Positions 1-7,558 of a stretch of DNA of 29,405 nt are shown in pieces. Position 1 is the first letter of the stretch. Each line of letters starts with the position of its first letter. The stretch spans positions 1 to 29,405 of the forward strand of contig CAJMON010000037.1 of assembly GCA_905214955.1 (NCBI GenBank), written 5' to 3'. This DNA comes from an uncultured bacterium (GTDB lineage: Bacteria; Bacillota; Clostridia; Lachnospirales; Lachnospiraceae). The position numbers were made by a program, and so were the translations under genes. The notes under the pieces are model-generated. The model was given only the letters and a program-made list of their open reading frames with translations. It was not told the origin of the DNA and searched no databases.

Positions 1-1
1 A

Positions 2-220
2 GGAAATGGAATTGATGAAGCATTCAGGGAGCAGATCTTTGAACCGTTCTTCCGGATAGATAAGTCAAGAAGCCGGGAGCTTGGAGGTGTGGGGCTTGGA
101 CTTGCGATGGTGCGAGAAGTTGTGCGGGTTCATGACGGGACGATTGAAGTTTATCCAAATAAGTATAGGGGGACGACATTTGAAGTGAAAATGAGTATAG
201 GGTCAGAAAAAACAATATAA
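2..220 (+). CDS. Sensor histidine kinase, C-terminal fragment (partial at window edge)
   Basis: Only the last 72 codons are in the window, open at the left edge and ending with TAA at 218-220. The fragment shows the end of a GHKL ATPase domain: IFEPFFRIDKSRSRE (F box and ATP-lid region) followed by GGVGLGLAMVREVV (G2 box) and a final strand ending GTTFEVKM. This is the ATP-binding lobe of a membrane sensor kinase that would phosphorylate its own histidine and then a response regulator. The sensing half and the H box are outside the window, so signal and partner cannot be read. No response regulator follows; an unrelated FKBP gene starts 122 bp downstream. Confidence 0.9.
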   Translation, partial: GNGIDEAFREQIFEPFFRIDKSRSRELGGVGLGLAMVREVVRVHDGTIEVYPNKYRGTTFEVKMSIGSEKTI

Positions 221-342
221 GATGATGCCGGGATGAATGCCCATATTGCAAAACCGGTTAATCTGAAAATCCTGAAAAATACTCTGGGATGGTGCATCTG
301 CAGATAATAAAGAAAAAAGAGATTGAAAAGGAGAACAAAATA

Positions 343-771
343 ATGAGCAATCTGAACAAAACATGCAAGGTACATTACACAGGAACATTTAATGATGGAA
401 CAAAATTTGATTCTTCTTATGACAGAGGAGAGCCTTTGGAGTTTGTCTGCGGAGCAGGCATGATGATCAAAGGATTTGATGAGGCTGTGAAAGATATGGA
501 AGTTGGACAGATTGTAAATGTGCATCTGATGCCGGAAGAGGCATATGGAATGCCGGATCCCCAAAACATTTTTACCATTGCACTGGAACAGCTGCCAGGT
601 GCTGAGACACTGGAAGCAGGCCAGCAGGTGTACTTATCCAATGCAAGCGGTCAACCGTTTCCGGTAAAGGTGGTAAATAGAGATGAGACTACCATTACTT
701 TTGATGCCAACCATGAAATGGCCGGAAAAGAACTGAATTTCCAGATTGAGCTGGTAGAAGTGACAGAATAA
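343..771 (+). CDS. FKBP-type peptidyl-prolyl cis-trans isomerase, SlyD-like
   Basis: A 142-residue cytoplasmic protein. The N-terminal FKBP half carries VHYTGTFNDGTKFDSSYDRG and the G-A-G-M-M-I-K-G-F-D-E-A core. The middle (about residues 70-125, EEAYGMPDPQNIFTI and onward) matches the insert-in-flap chaperone domain that defines SlyD-type FKBPs, and the chain returns to the FKBP fold with a last strand FQIELVEV. It lacks the histidine-rich metal-binding tail of E. coli SlyD. The function known for the family is prolyl isomerisation and holdase activity on folding proteins. I chose ATG 343 because AAAAGGAG lies 9 bp upstream; the in-frame ATG at 289 has no good ribosome site and would add a Lys/Glu-rich leader. 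Confidence 0.93.
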   Translation: MSNLNKTCKVHYTGTFNDGTKFDSSYDRGEPLEFVCGAGMMIKGFDEAVKDMEVGQIVNVHLMPEEAYGMPDPQNIFTIALEQLPGAETLEAGQQVYLSNASGQPFPVKVVNRDETTITFDANHEMAGKELNFQIELVEVTE

Positions 772-798
772 AAAAGCAGGAGAAAGGAGCGGGCGGCA

Positions 799-1404
799 AT
801 GAAAGAGGATAAAAATGAAGAAAAATGGGACCGCCTTCTGCGGATTCGGACCACAGGCAGGGATGATTCCCATGCAGATCAGTACCGGTATCCTTATGAG
901 CCAACTCCTTATTCTGTACTGGAACGCCTGGCCCAGTCCGGAAGAATCTGGAAAAAACAGGTGCTGCTGGATTATGGATGTGGAAAAGGAAGAGTGGATT
1001 TTTTTCTGGCATATCAGGCAGGCTGCCGTTCCATCGGAATTGAGTATGATGACCGGATTTATGAAAAAGCAGTAGAGAATCAGAAAGCTGCGGTGTCTTC
1101 CGGCAGAGTCCGGATGGAACAGGCAAATGCAGAGATGTTTCCGGTGCCGCCGGAAGTGGACCGGATTTATTTTTTCAATCCATTTTCCGTGGAAATTCTT
1201 CAGAAAGTGATGAACCGGATTCTGGATTCTTATTATGAACAGATGCGGCCGATCCAGCTGTTTTTCTATTATCCGTCGGATGAGTATCTTTCCTATCTGA
1301 TGACAGTGGATGAGCTGATGTTTGAAGATGAGATTGAATGCGGAGATTTGTTTCCTGGGGAAGATCCAAGGGAGCGAATTGTGATTTTTGAGCTGGGAGG
1401 CTGA
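799..1404 (+). CDS. Class I SAM-dependent methyltransferase
   Basis: A 201-residue protein with the Rossmann methyltransferase signature: motif I LLDYGCGKGR (residues 56-65), the acidic end of strand 2 in GIEYD (80-84), and FFNPFS (125-130) at the motif IV position. It is a stand-alone catalytic domain without a recognisable substrate domain, so the methyl acceptor (small molecule, RNA or protein) cannot be told. A purine-rich ribosome site (AGGAGAAAGGAG) lies just upstream at 778-789. It lies 27 bp after the FKBP gene and 6 bp before the next small gene, so all three probably share a transcript. The fold assignment is firm; the specific function is unknown. Confidence 0.85.
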   Translation: MKEDKNEEKWDRLLRIRTTGRDDSHADQYRYPYEPTPYSVLERLAQSGRIWKKQVLLDYGCGKGRVDFFLAYQAGCRSIGIEYDDRIYEKAVENQKAAVSSGRVRMEQANAEMFPVPPEVDRIYFFNPFSVEILQKVMNRILDSYYEQMRPIQLFFYYPSDEYLSYLMTVDELMFEDEIECGDLFPGEDPRERIVIFELGG

Positions 1405-1410
1405 TGGCAC

Positions 1411-1680
1411 ATGCCGGAAAAGACAGAGGAATTATACCGGGTGCTCCTTGACAGAGACTACCCAAAAGAGCTTTGCGCAGAGATTGCCTATAAGTATATG
1501 AATACGGATTATACTGCTACACGAATGTTGGGATATTTATACAGAGTGACGGAACCGCGCATGGAAGATCTGATTGATGAAATGCTGGCGATTTTGACGG
1601 ATCGGAATGAGCTGATCCGGAAAAAAGAAGCCGAGCAGGCCCAGGCGGCCGTCAGTGAACTGTACAGAAATGGATTATGA
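1411..1680 (+). CDS. Small conserved-looking protein of unknown function
   Basis: An 89-residue charged, mostly helical protein beginning MPEKTEELYRVLLDRDYP and ending in a Lys/Glu/Gln/Ala-rich helix. I do not recognise a family. It has no signal peptide, membrane segment or cysteine pair. It starts 6 bp after the methyltransferase stop with GGGAGG-like purines inside that gene's 3' end (1394-1400), so translational coupling is likely. Its TGA (1678-1680) is directly adjacent to the convergent patatin gene's stop, so the two coding regions overlap by 6 bp. Reading frame, coupling and length support a real gene; a functional guess would be unsupported. Confidence 0.7.
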   Translation: MPEKTEELYRVLLDRDYPKELCAEIAYKYMNTDYTATRMLGYLYRVTEPRMEDLIDEMLAILTDRNELIRKKEAEQAQAAVSELYRNGL

Positions 1681-2538
1681 AAGGGCAGGATTTTTTTTCA
1701 GAAAATTCTGGATGGCAGTCAGCTGTTTTTCGGCGGTTTTCCGCCCAATCTGATAAACCCGTTCCAGCTCTTCGGGATGGCGTTCTACAACACCGATGTT
1801 TAAAGCCGCTTCGGGCTGGATAACATAGAGTTTTCCGGCTTTTTCCTGCTGGCGGATGTATTTTAGAGTTTCATTGTATTTGATATGCCGGGTCTCCAGA
1901 TCCATAAGGAGAGCCGGTGTTTTTTTCAGCATCAGGCGCAGTGCAGGCAGAAGCCGGCTGGGCTTTTTTTGATAATCGTCCGGCTGGGTGAGAATGACTA
2001 CGTTCCGGTCGTAGCCGATGTTTTCAAAGTACCGGACAGGGATGGAATCTGCAGCACCGCCGTCAGAGAGTACATAATTTCCGATGGTTACGTAGTTGGA
2101 CACAATGGGCATAGAAGCAGATGCGCGCATCCACTGAATATCTTCCGGACCGCCGTCATCACAGCGGTGGTAGACTGGTTCTCCGTTTTTTACATCTGTA
2201 CATACCACAAAAAATTCCATAGGATTGGAGCGGTAAGTATCTGTATCGAAAACGTCCAGCTTATTCGGCAGGTCATGATAGCAGAACTGTTCTCCGTAAA
2301 TGTCGCCGGTGCGGATCAGGGAGCGCAGGCTGACAAATCGGGGGTCCCGGCAGTAGGCTTTGTTGTAGCGGATCACGCGTCCGATCTGATGGGATTTATA
2401 ATTACAGCCAAAAACAGCGCCTGCAGAAACACCAATGGCACCGTCAAAAGTGATTCCTTTTTCCATAAGTACGTCTGTAACTCCGGCAGTGAACATGCCG
2501 CGCATGGCACCGCCTTCCATGATCAATCCTGTTTTCAA
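1675..2538 (-). CDS. Patatin-like phospholipase (YjjU-like), TTG start
   Basis: A 287-residue protein with the patatin Ser-Asp dyad layout: oxyanion loop GLIMEGGAMRG (residues 4-14), nucleophile elbow GVSAG (36-40, Ser38) and the aspartate motif SDGG (158-161, Asp159). Family members hydrolyse acyl esters of membrane lipids; the exact substrate is unknown. No signal peptide is visible, so it is probably cytoplasmic or membrane-peripheral. The start chosen is TTG at 2538 because AGGAGG sits 7 bp upstream and it places the usual K-T-G-L N-terminus in frame. A longer open frame continues to 2964 but runs through the divergent promoter region and is not credible. It converges with the gene ending at 1680 and diverges from the AraC gene. 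Confidence 0.9.
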   Translation of the reverse strand: MKTGLIMEGGAMRGMFTAGVTDVLMEKGITFDGAIGVSAGAVFGCNYKSHQIGRVIRYNKAYCRDPRFVSLRSLIRTGDIYGEQFCYHDLPNKLDVFDTDTYRSNPMEFFVVCTDVKNGEPVYHRCDDGGPEDIQWMRASASMPIVSNYVTIGNYVLSDGGAADSIPVRYFENIGYDRNVVILTQPDDYQKKPSRLLPALRLMLKKTPALLMDLETRHIKYNETLKYIRQQEKAGKLYVIQPEAALNIGVVERHPEELERVYQIGRKTAEKQLTAIQNFLKKNPALS

Positions 2539-2569
2539 GAAAATTCCTCCTGTCTTATTAATACTGTTC

Positions 2570-2598
2570 AGTATAACTTTTTTTGCAAGGGAAGTAAA
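2570..2598 (-). promoter_or_regulatory. Candidate promoter for the patatin gene
   Basis: On the reverse strand, TTTACT (2593-2598) is separated by 17 bp from TATACT (2570-2575). The -10 lies inside a near-perfect palindrome at 2561-2574 (ATACTG TT CAGTAT), which is a plausible repressor operator. The initiation point would be about 25 bp upstream of the AGGAGG of the patatin gene. Inferred from consensus only. Confidence 0.5.
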
Positions 2599-2610
2599 GT
2601 ATGATATACT
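2583..2610 (+). promoter_or_regulatory. Candidate promoter for the AraC-family gene
   Basis: TTGCAA (2583-2588), 16 bp, TATACT (2605-2610). This would give a 5' leader of about 145 nt before the AraC start at 2762. The -35 lies in the spacer of the reverse promoter, so polymerases on the two promoters should exclude each other. Confidence 0.5.
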
Positions 2611-2761
2611 GAAGAAAATGAAATGCCAAATGGGTAGGATTGTGGGTGCTGTGTGCCAGTGGCACATGTTTAGCACAGACTGGAGTGGATACAGAGATGC
2701 GAAGTACGGAACAATCCGTAAGGCATTTTTGAACTTGGCACAAGAAGCAGGAGGTGGCAGG

Positions 2762-3751
2762 ATGAACAGAGCGCTGCTGAGAACCCTGGAGAAGATCACG
2801 GAGGAAGAACGGGAGATTTTGAAGGGGCGGCAGATTGAAACGGAACGGTATACTACAAAGGAAACGCTGACCACCATTGAAAGCAGGAAGATGCTGGAAG
2901 AGGGAAGGCTGATCACGGTGCGTCCCCACACCCGTTTTGTGTATTTCCCAAAGCATAACCACAATTATATAGAAGTGTTTTATGTGTGCAAGGGTGAAGT
3001 GACCCATATCATTGGGAAGGAGCGGGTGACGGTTTCCGCAGGGGAAATTCTTTTCCTGAACCAGTATGTTTCTCATGAGATTCTGCCTTCCGGGAAAGAA
3101 GATATCGGAATCAACCTCATTGTGCTGCCAGAATTCTTTGATACAGCTTTCGAGATGATTGGAAAGGACAATATGCTGGCAGATTTTATTGTCAGCGCCC
3201 TGAGAGAGAAGAATGGGGTGAGCCAGTATCTGTATTTTCAGGTGGCAGGAGAAATCCAGATTCAGAATCTGATGGAAAATCTGATTTATTCCCTGGTGAA
3301 CCGGCAGAATTTTGAAAATCAGATCAATCAGGTGACCATGGGACTTTTGTTTTTGAATCTTTTGAATGTGTCAAAGTCCATGAAAAGCAGCAGCAGTTCG
3401 GAGAATTCGTATCAGGATATGATTTCTATGATTGCCCTGAAATACGTGGAACAGAATTATAAAACGGGAACTTTGACGGAGTTAAGCGAAATGGTGAATC
3501 TGTCCATGTCAGGACTTAGCCGCCTGATCCGGCAGAATACAGGGCATACCTTCAAGGAGCTGCTGCAGAGAAAAAGGTTTAATAAGGCAGTGGAGCTTTT
3601 GGTGGACACAGATCTTTCCGTAGGGGATATTTTGGCGGCAGTAGGATACGAAAACAGCAGTTATTTTTATAGGAAATTCATGGAGCGGGAGCAGATGACG
3701 CCAAGGGAGTACCGGAATCTGCACAAGGAAGAAAAGCTGATTCATTTGTAA
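2762..3751 (+). CDS. AraC-family transcriptional regulator with cupin sensor domain
   Basis: A 329-residue regulator. Residues about 50-110 form a cupin-like ligand domain with FPKHNHNYIEVFYVCKG and SAGEILFLNQYVSHEI, typical of sugar-sensing AraC proteins. The last 95 residues hold the two helix-turn-helix motifs (LTELSEMVNLSMSGLSRLIR, then DLSVGDILAAVGYENSSYFY) and end with the canonical MTPREYRN. ATG 2762 is preceded by AGGAGGT at 2749-2755; an upstream extension to 2435 would run through the promoter region. It lies 132 bp before the GH42 gene in the same orientation, so it is probably the activator of beta-galactoside use. The cupin ligand is not determinable here. Confidence 0.92.
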   Translation: MNRALLRTLEKITEEEREILKGRQIETERYTTKETLTTIESRKMLEEGRLITVRPHTRFVYFPKHNHNYIEVFYVCKGEVTHIIGKERVTVSAGEILFLNQYVSHEILPSGKEDIGINLIVLPEFFDTAFEMIGKDNMLADFIVSALREKNGVSQYLYFQVAGEIQIQNLMENLIYSLVNRQNFENQINQVTMGLLFLNLLNVSKSMKSSSSSENSYQDMISMIALKYVEQNYKTGTLTELSEMVNLSMSGLSRLIRQNTGHTFKELLQRKRFNKAVELLVDTDLSVGDILAAVGYENSSYFYRKFMEREQMTPREYRNLHKEEKLIHL

Positions 3752-3784
3752 AAGAACATTTTAAAAAAATTCACAGAACAGCGG

Positions 3785-3813
3785 TAGAATCCGAGAGAGT
3801 TTTTTACTATAAT
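3785..3813 (+). promoter_or_regulatory. Candidate activator-dependent promoter for GH42
   Basis: A perfect TATAAT at 3808-3813 is preceded at 17 bp by a poor -35 (TAGAAT, 3785-3790). A good -10 with a weak -35 is what one expects if the adjacent AraC regulator binds just upstream. Consensus-based inference. Confidence 0.45.
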
Positions 3814-3883
3814 GATACCACCAAGGATTGTGAGAGCAGCAATTTGTGGTATTTACATTACAGTAAAAAACGGAGGGTATGGC

Positions 3884-5923
3884 ATGAGAAATTTTATGGA
3901 AAGCGGCAGAATTTTATATGGGGGAGATTACAATCCGGAGCAATGGCTGGACTGCCCGGATATTCTGGCAGAGGATGTAGAGCGTTTTAAAGAAGCGCAT
4001 GTGAACGTGGTTTCTATGGGAATTTTTTCCTGGGCAGCGCTGGAGCCGGAGGAAGGAATCTTTGATTTTTCCTGGCTGGAAGAGCGGATTAACACGCTGT
4101 ATGATAATGGCATTTATACACTCCTTGCCACACCGTCTGGAAGCCGTCCCAGATGGCTGGCAGATGCTTATCCGGAGGTACTGCGGGTAGATGATAAAGG
4201 TGTCCGGGACCGTTACGGAATGCGCCACAACCACTGCTACACATCGCCCAAATACCGGGAAAAAGTGCGGATTATTGACATGGAGCTTGCAAAACGGTTT
4301 GGAAATCATCCAGGTGTGATCGGATGGCATATTTCTAATGAATTTGGAGGAGAGTGCCACTGCCCGCTTTGCCAGGAGGCGTTCCGCGGATGGATTAAGG
4401 AAAAATATCAGACTGTGGAAAATATGAATAAGCGGTGGATGACAGCTTTCTGGAGTCATACCTACCAGAGTTTTGACCAGGTGGAAAGTCCTTCTCCCAA
4501 GGGAGAAAATCAGATTCATGGACTGAATCTGGACTGGAAGCGGTTTGTGACAGAGCGGACAGTGGATTTTGCCAGATGGGAAATTGAAAGCCTGCGCCTG
4601 GCAGGTTCAGACAAGCCTGCCACCACAAATATGATGTACGATTATCCGGGACTGAATTATTACAAATTTGCAGATCTGCTGGATTTCATCTGCTGGGATA
4701 ACTATCCCATGTGGCACAAACGGGACGATGTGCTCACGGCAATGGATGCTGGTTTCCAGCATGACCTGATGCGTTCCATCAAAGACCAGCCGTTTTACCT
4801 TATGGAATCCTGTCCTAGTGCCACCAACTGGCAGGACGTTGGAAAACTGAAAACGCCGGGACTTCTGGAAGCGGCAGGAATGCACGCAGTGGCCCACGGA
4901 GCAGACGGTGTAGAATATTTCCAGCTGCGTCAGAGCCGGGGCGGCTGTGAGAAATTTCACGGAGCTTTGATTGACCACTATGGCGGAAATGATACCAGAG
5001 TTTTTAGGGAAGCAGCCAAAACCGGAGCAGTGCTGGAAAAGATCAGCGAAGTGCAGGGAAGCCGGACAAAGGCGCCGGTGGCAGTTCTTCATGACCAGGA
5101 AAGCCGCTGGGCAATGGAAGATGCCATGGGAATGCGCAACGATGACAAGCATTATAAAGAAGCTAGGATGAAGAATTACGAAGGATTCTGCCGGAATTAT
5201 GTAAATGTAGATATTGTGGACATGGAATGCTCTGCTGAAAGACTGGCGCGGTATCAGATTGTGGCAGCGCCCATGCAGTATCTGTTCCGGGAAGGTATTC
5301 AGGAAAAGCTGCGTGGTTTTGTGGAGCAGGGCGGCACGCTGGTACTCAGTTACTGGAGCGGCATTGTGGATGATACGGATCTTTGTTTCCTTGGAGGAAC
5401 ACCGGGCGGCCTGATGGATGTGATGGGGCTTCGCAGTGAAGAAATGGATGCTCTTTTTGATGGGGAAACCAACGAGGCAGTACCAGTTCCGGGAAATGCC
5501 CTGGGACTGGACAGAACCTACAGCTGCGGATATTATTCAGACTTGGTGAAATTAAACGGTGCAGAAGCTTTGATGACCTATGGAAATCATTTTTATGCGG
5601 GAATGCCGGCAGTGACTGCCCATGCTTTTGGAAAAGGCAAAGCATATTATGTATGTGCGGAGATGGAGCAGGCATTTTACAATGATTTCTATGGAAAACT
5701 TCTGGAGGAAGCAGGTGTGCCGTCTATTCTTCCAAGTGTGGAAAAAGGCAGCGATTTGTTGATAACCAGCCGGGAATCTGAAAAAGCGGTGTATATCTTT
5801 ATTCAGAATTTCAGCACAGAAGAGAAAAAACTGGACTTGCCGGAAGATCTGGAGCTGCTGTCTGGAGCAGACAGAGAGAAAATTCCGGCTTACAGTACCG
5901 TTGTGCTGAAAAAAGAAAAATAA
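3884..5923 (+). CDS. GH42 beta-galactosidase
   Basis: A 679-residue family 42 glycoside hydrolase, about the usual length. The N-terminal TIM barrel opens with LYGGDYNPEQW (11-21). The acid/base is Glu153 in HISNEFGG and the nucleophile is Glu309 in YLMESCPS. Cysteines at 118, 158, 160 and 163 (NHCY; CHCPLC) match the structural zinc cluster of the family. The trimerisation domain with DQESRWAM and a small C-terminal beta domain follow. There is no signal peptide, so it acts in the cytoplasm on imported galactosides (lactose, galacto-oligosaccharides or plant galactans; bacterial GH42 often prefers beta-1,6 or beta-1,3 links). ATG 3884 follows GGAGGG (3872-3877). The gene is followed at 37 bp by a MATE exporter. 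Confidence 0.95.
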   Translation: MRNFMESGRILYGGDYNPEQWLDCPDILAEDVERFKEAHVNVVSMGIFSWAALEPEEGIFDFSWLEERINTLYDNGIYTLLATPSGSRPRWLADAYPEVLRVDDKGVRDRYGMRHNHCYTSPKYREKVRIIDMELAKRFGNHPGVIGWHISNEFGGECHCPLCQEAFRGWIKEKYQTVENMNKRWMTAFWSHTYQSFDQVESPSPKGENQIHGLNLDWKRFVTERTVDFARWEIESLRLAGSDKPATTNMMYDYPGLNYYKFADLLDFICWDNYPMWHKRDDVLTAMDAGFQHDLMRSIKDQPFYLMESCPSATNWQDVGKLKTPGLLEAAGMHAVAHGADGVEYFQLRQSRGGCEKFHGALIDHYGGNDTRVFREAAKTGAVLEKISEVQGSRTKAPVAVLHDQESRWAMEDAMGMRNDDKHYKEARMKNYEGFCRNYVNVDIVDMECSAERLARYQIVAAPMQYLFREGIQEKLRGFVEQGGTLVLSYWSGIVDDTDLCFLGGTPGGLMDVMGLRSEEMDALFDGETNEAVPVPGNALGLDRTYSCGYYSDLVKLNGAEALMTYGNHFYAGMPAVTAHAFGKGKAYYVCAEMEQAFYNDFYGKLLEEAGVPSILPSVEKGSDLLITSRESEKAVYIFIQNFSTEEKKLDLPEDLELLSGADREKIPAYSTVVLKKEK

Positions 5924-5960
5924 CAGGGCAGGGAAAGAAAATGAGGAGAAATGAAAAAAC

Positions 5961-7292
5961 ATGCAGAATGATATGACCAAGGGAAGTCCTTTGCGGCTGA
6001 TTGTGCTGTTTACGCTTCCGGTTCTGATCGGGAATCTGTTCCAGAATTTTTACAATCTGGTGGATTCCGTGATTGTAGGCCGGTTTCTGGGCGTAAATGC
6101 ACTGGCGGCGGTAGGAGCTACAGGAACGATCGCGTTTCTGATATTTGGCTGGATCAACGGAATTACGGGAGGGTTTGGCATTATGCTGGCCCAGAGTTTT
6201 GGAGCAGGGGATGAAAAACATCTGCGCCATTATACGGCTATGTCAGTGTATCTGTGTACGGCTATGGCGGTTTTGATGGCAGGAGGTCTGCTTCTGGCGA
6301 ATGGCTGGATTCTGAAGGCAATGAACACACCAGACAGTATTTTTGAAGATACGAAAAGTTATATTGGAATTGTTTATGCAGGAATTCCCATTACCATTGC
6401 TTACAATATGCTGGCCAGCATCAGTCGTTCCATGGGAGACAGCAGAACACCGTTGATTTTTCTGGTGATTTCTTCGGTGCTGAATATTGTTTTGGATCTG
6501 GTGTTTGTGGCAGTGCTGCCCATGGGTGTGGAAGGAGCGGCTTATGCTACTGTTCTGGCACAGGCGGTTTCCGCAGTGGCCTGCTTCTTCTATGTGCGGA
6601 AAAAGTATGAAATCCTTCATCTGAAAAAGGAGGATATGAAATTTTCCTGGAACAGCGCAGGAAGACTGATGATGATGGGACTTCCCATGGGGCTGCAGTT
6701 TTCCATTACGGCCATTGGAACGATGATGGTACAGGCCGCCGTGAATCTGCTGGGAGCTACTTATATTGCAGCATATTCGGCATGTGGAAAAATCACGAAT
6801 ATTGTGACACAGCTTTTCCCGTCTCTTGGAATTACGCTGGCCAATTATGTTGGCCAGAACATGGGAGCCGGAAAAGTGGATCGGATACGAAAAGGGGTGC
6901 GGCAGGCGCAGATCATTACCATTGCAGGGGGCGTTGTCTGCGGGCTGGCCATGTTTTTCTGGGGCGGTGCTGCTACGAAATTTTTTGCAGATGATCCCAC
7001 AGGAGAAATCCGGCAGATCGGAGATGTGCTGTTTCATACAACGGCCTGGTGTTATCCGTTTTTGGGAAGTATTTTTATTTACCGAAATGCACTGCAGGGT
7101 ATGGGAGATGGTCTGGTGCCCATGCTTGGAGGTGTGTTTGAACTGGTGACCAGAGCTGCCATGGTTACGCTGCTGGCCGGACCGCTGGGATTTTTTGGAA
7201 TCTGTTTGTGTGATCCGGGAGCCTGGCTTTCGGCGCTGATTCCGCTGGTACCAGTGTACATTTGGCGTATGAGAAAATTTGTGAGGGCATAA
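5961..7292 (+). CDS. MATE-family multidrug/cation efflux protein
   Basis: A 443-residue integral membrane protein with about 12 hydrophobic helices. It has the conserved N-terminal pattern of the family, LFTLPVLIGNLFQNFYNLVD followed by VGRFLGVNALAAVGAT, and the second-half repeat near PMGLQFSITAIGTMMVQ. MATE proteins export drugs or metabolites in exchange for Na+ or H+; the substrate cannot be read. ATG 5961 is preceded by GAGGAGAA at 5943-5950; an ATG at 5951 is out of frame and stops after six codons. It follows the GH42 gene by 37 bp and is closed by the terminator at 7310, so it probably ends the galactoside operon, although a link to sugar metabolism is unproven. Confidence 0.93.
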   Translation: MQNDMTKGSPLRLIVLFTLPVLIGNLFQNFYNLVDSVIVGRFLGVNALAAVGATGTIAFLIFGWINGITGGFGIMLAQSFGAGDEKHLRHYTAMSVYLCTAMAVLMAGGLLLANGWILKAMNTPDSIFEDTKSYIGIVYAGIPITIAYNMLASISRSMGDSRTPLIFLVISSVLNIVLDLVFVAVLPMGVEGAAYATVLAQAVSAVACFFYVRKKYEILHLKKEDMKFSWNSAGRLMMMGLPMGLQFSITAIGTMMVQAAVNLLGATYIAAYSACGKITNIVTQLFPSLGITLANYVGQNMGAGKVDRIRKGVRQAQIITIAGGVVCGLAMFFWGGAATKFFADDPTGEIRQIGDVLFHTTAWCYPFLGSIFIYRNALQGMGDGLVPMLGGVFELVTRAAMVTLLAGPLGFFGICLCDPGAWLSALIPLVPVYIWRMRKFVRA

Positions 7293-7309
7293 ATTGTTTT
7301 TGCTAAAGG

Positions 7310-7335
7310 GAAGCACTGAAAAGGTGCTTCTTTTT
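7310..7335 (+). terminator. Rho-independent terminator after the MATE gene
   Basis: A 7-bp stem GAAGCAC / GTGCTTC (7310-7316 with 7324-7330), a 7-nt loop and TTTTT, 17 bp after the MATE stop. Confidence 0.85.
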
Positions 7336-7558
7336 GTTTACAGGCGGTCTGGAAAAGAGTCGATATATGTCGAACATATTTTCTTGTGCTTTGCCGGAAA
7401 GTGTGTTAAGGTAGAGGCACTTACAAAAGAAACGGATCAACAGAATGTATCTCCGGCTTATCGTACCGGACATTCTGAACATTTATAATATCTGGTCTTT
7501 AGCAGATCAAGATCCCATCTAACAGCATATCGAACAGTCACGTCAAAAGGAGTATCAA

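Noticed and set aside
1885..2604. A 239-codon forward frame opposite the patatin gene
   Set aside because: The reverse frame carries the full patatin motifs and ribosome site; the forward frame has neither.
7366..7384. A LexA-like palindrome ATATGT CGA ACATAT
   Set aside because: Only one CGAAC half-site is present, and the downstream gene is a dead pseudogene, not an SOS gene.
7294..7488. A 64-codon forward frame after the MATE gene
   Set aside because: It contains the MATE terminator within its first codons, has no ribosome site and resembles no family; treated as noncoding.
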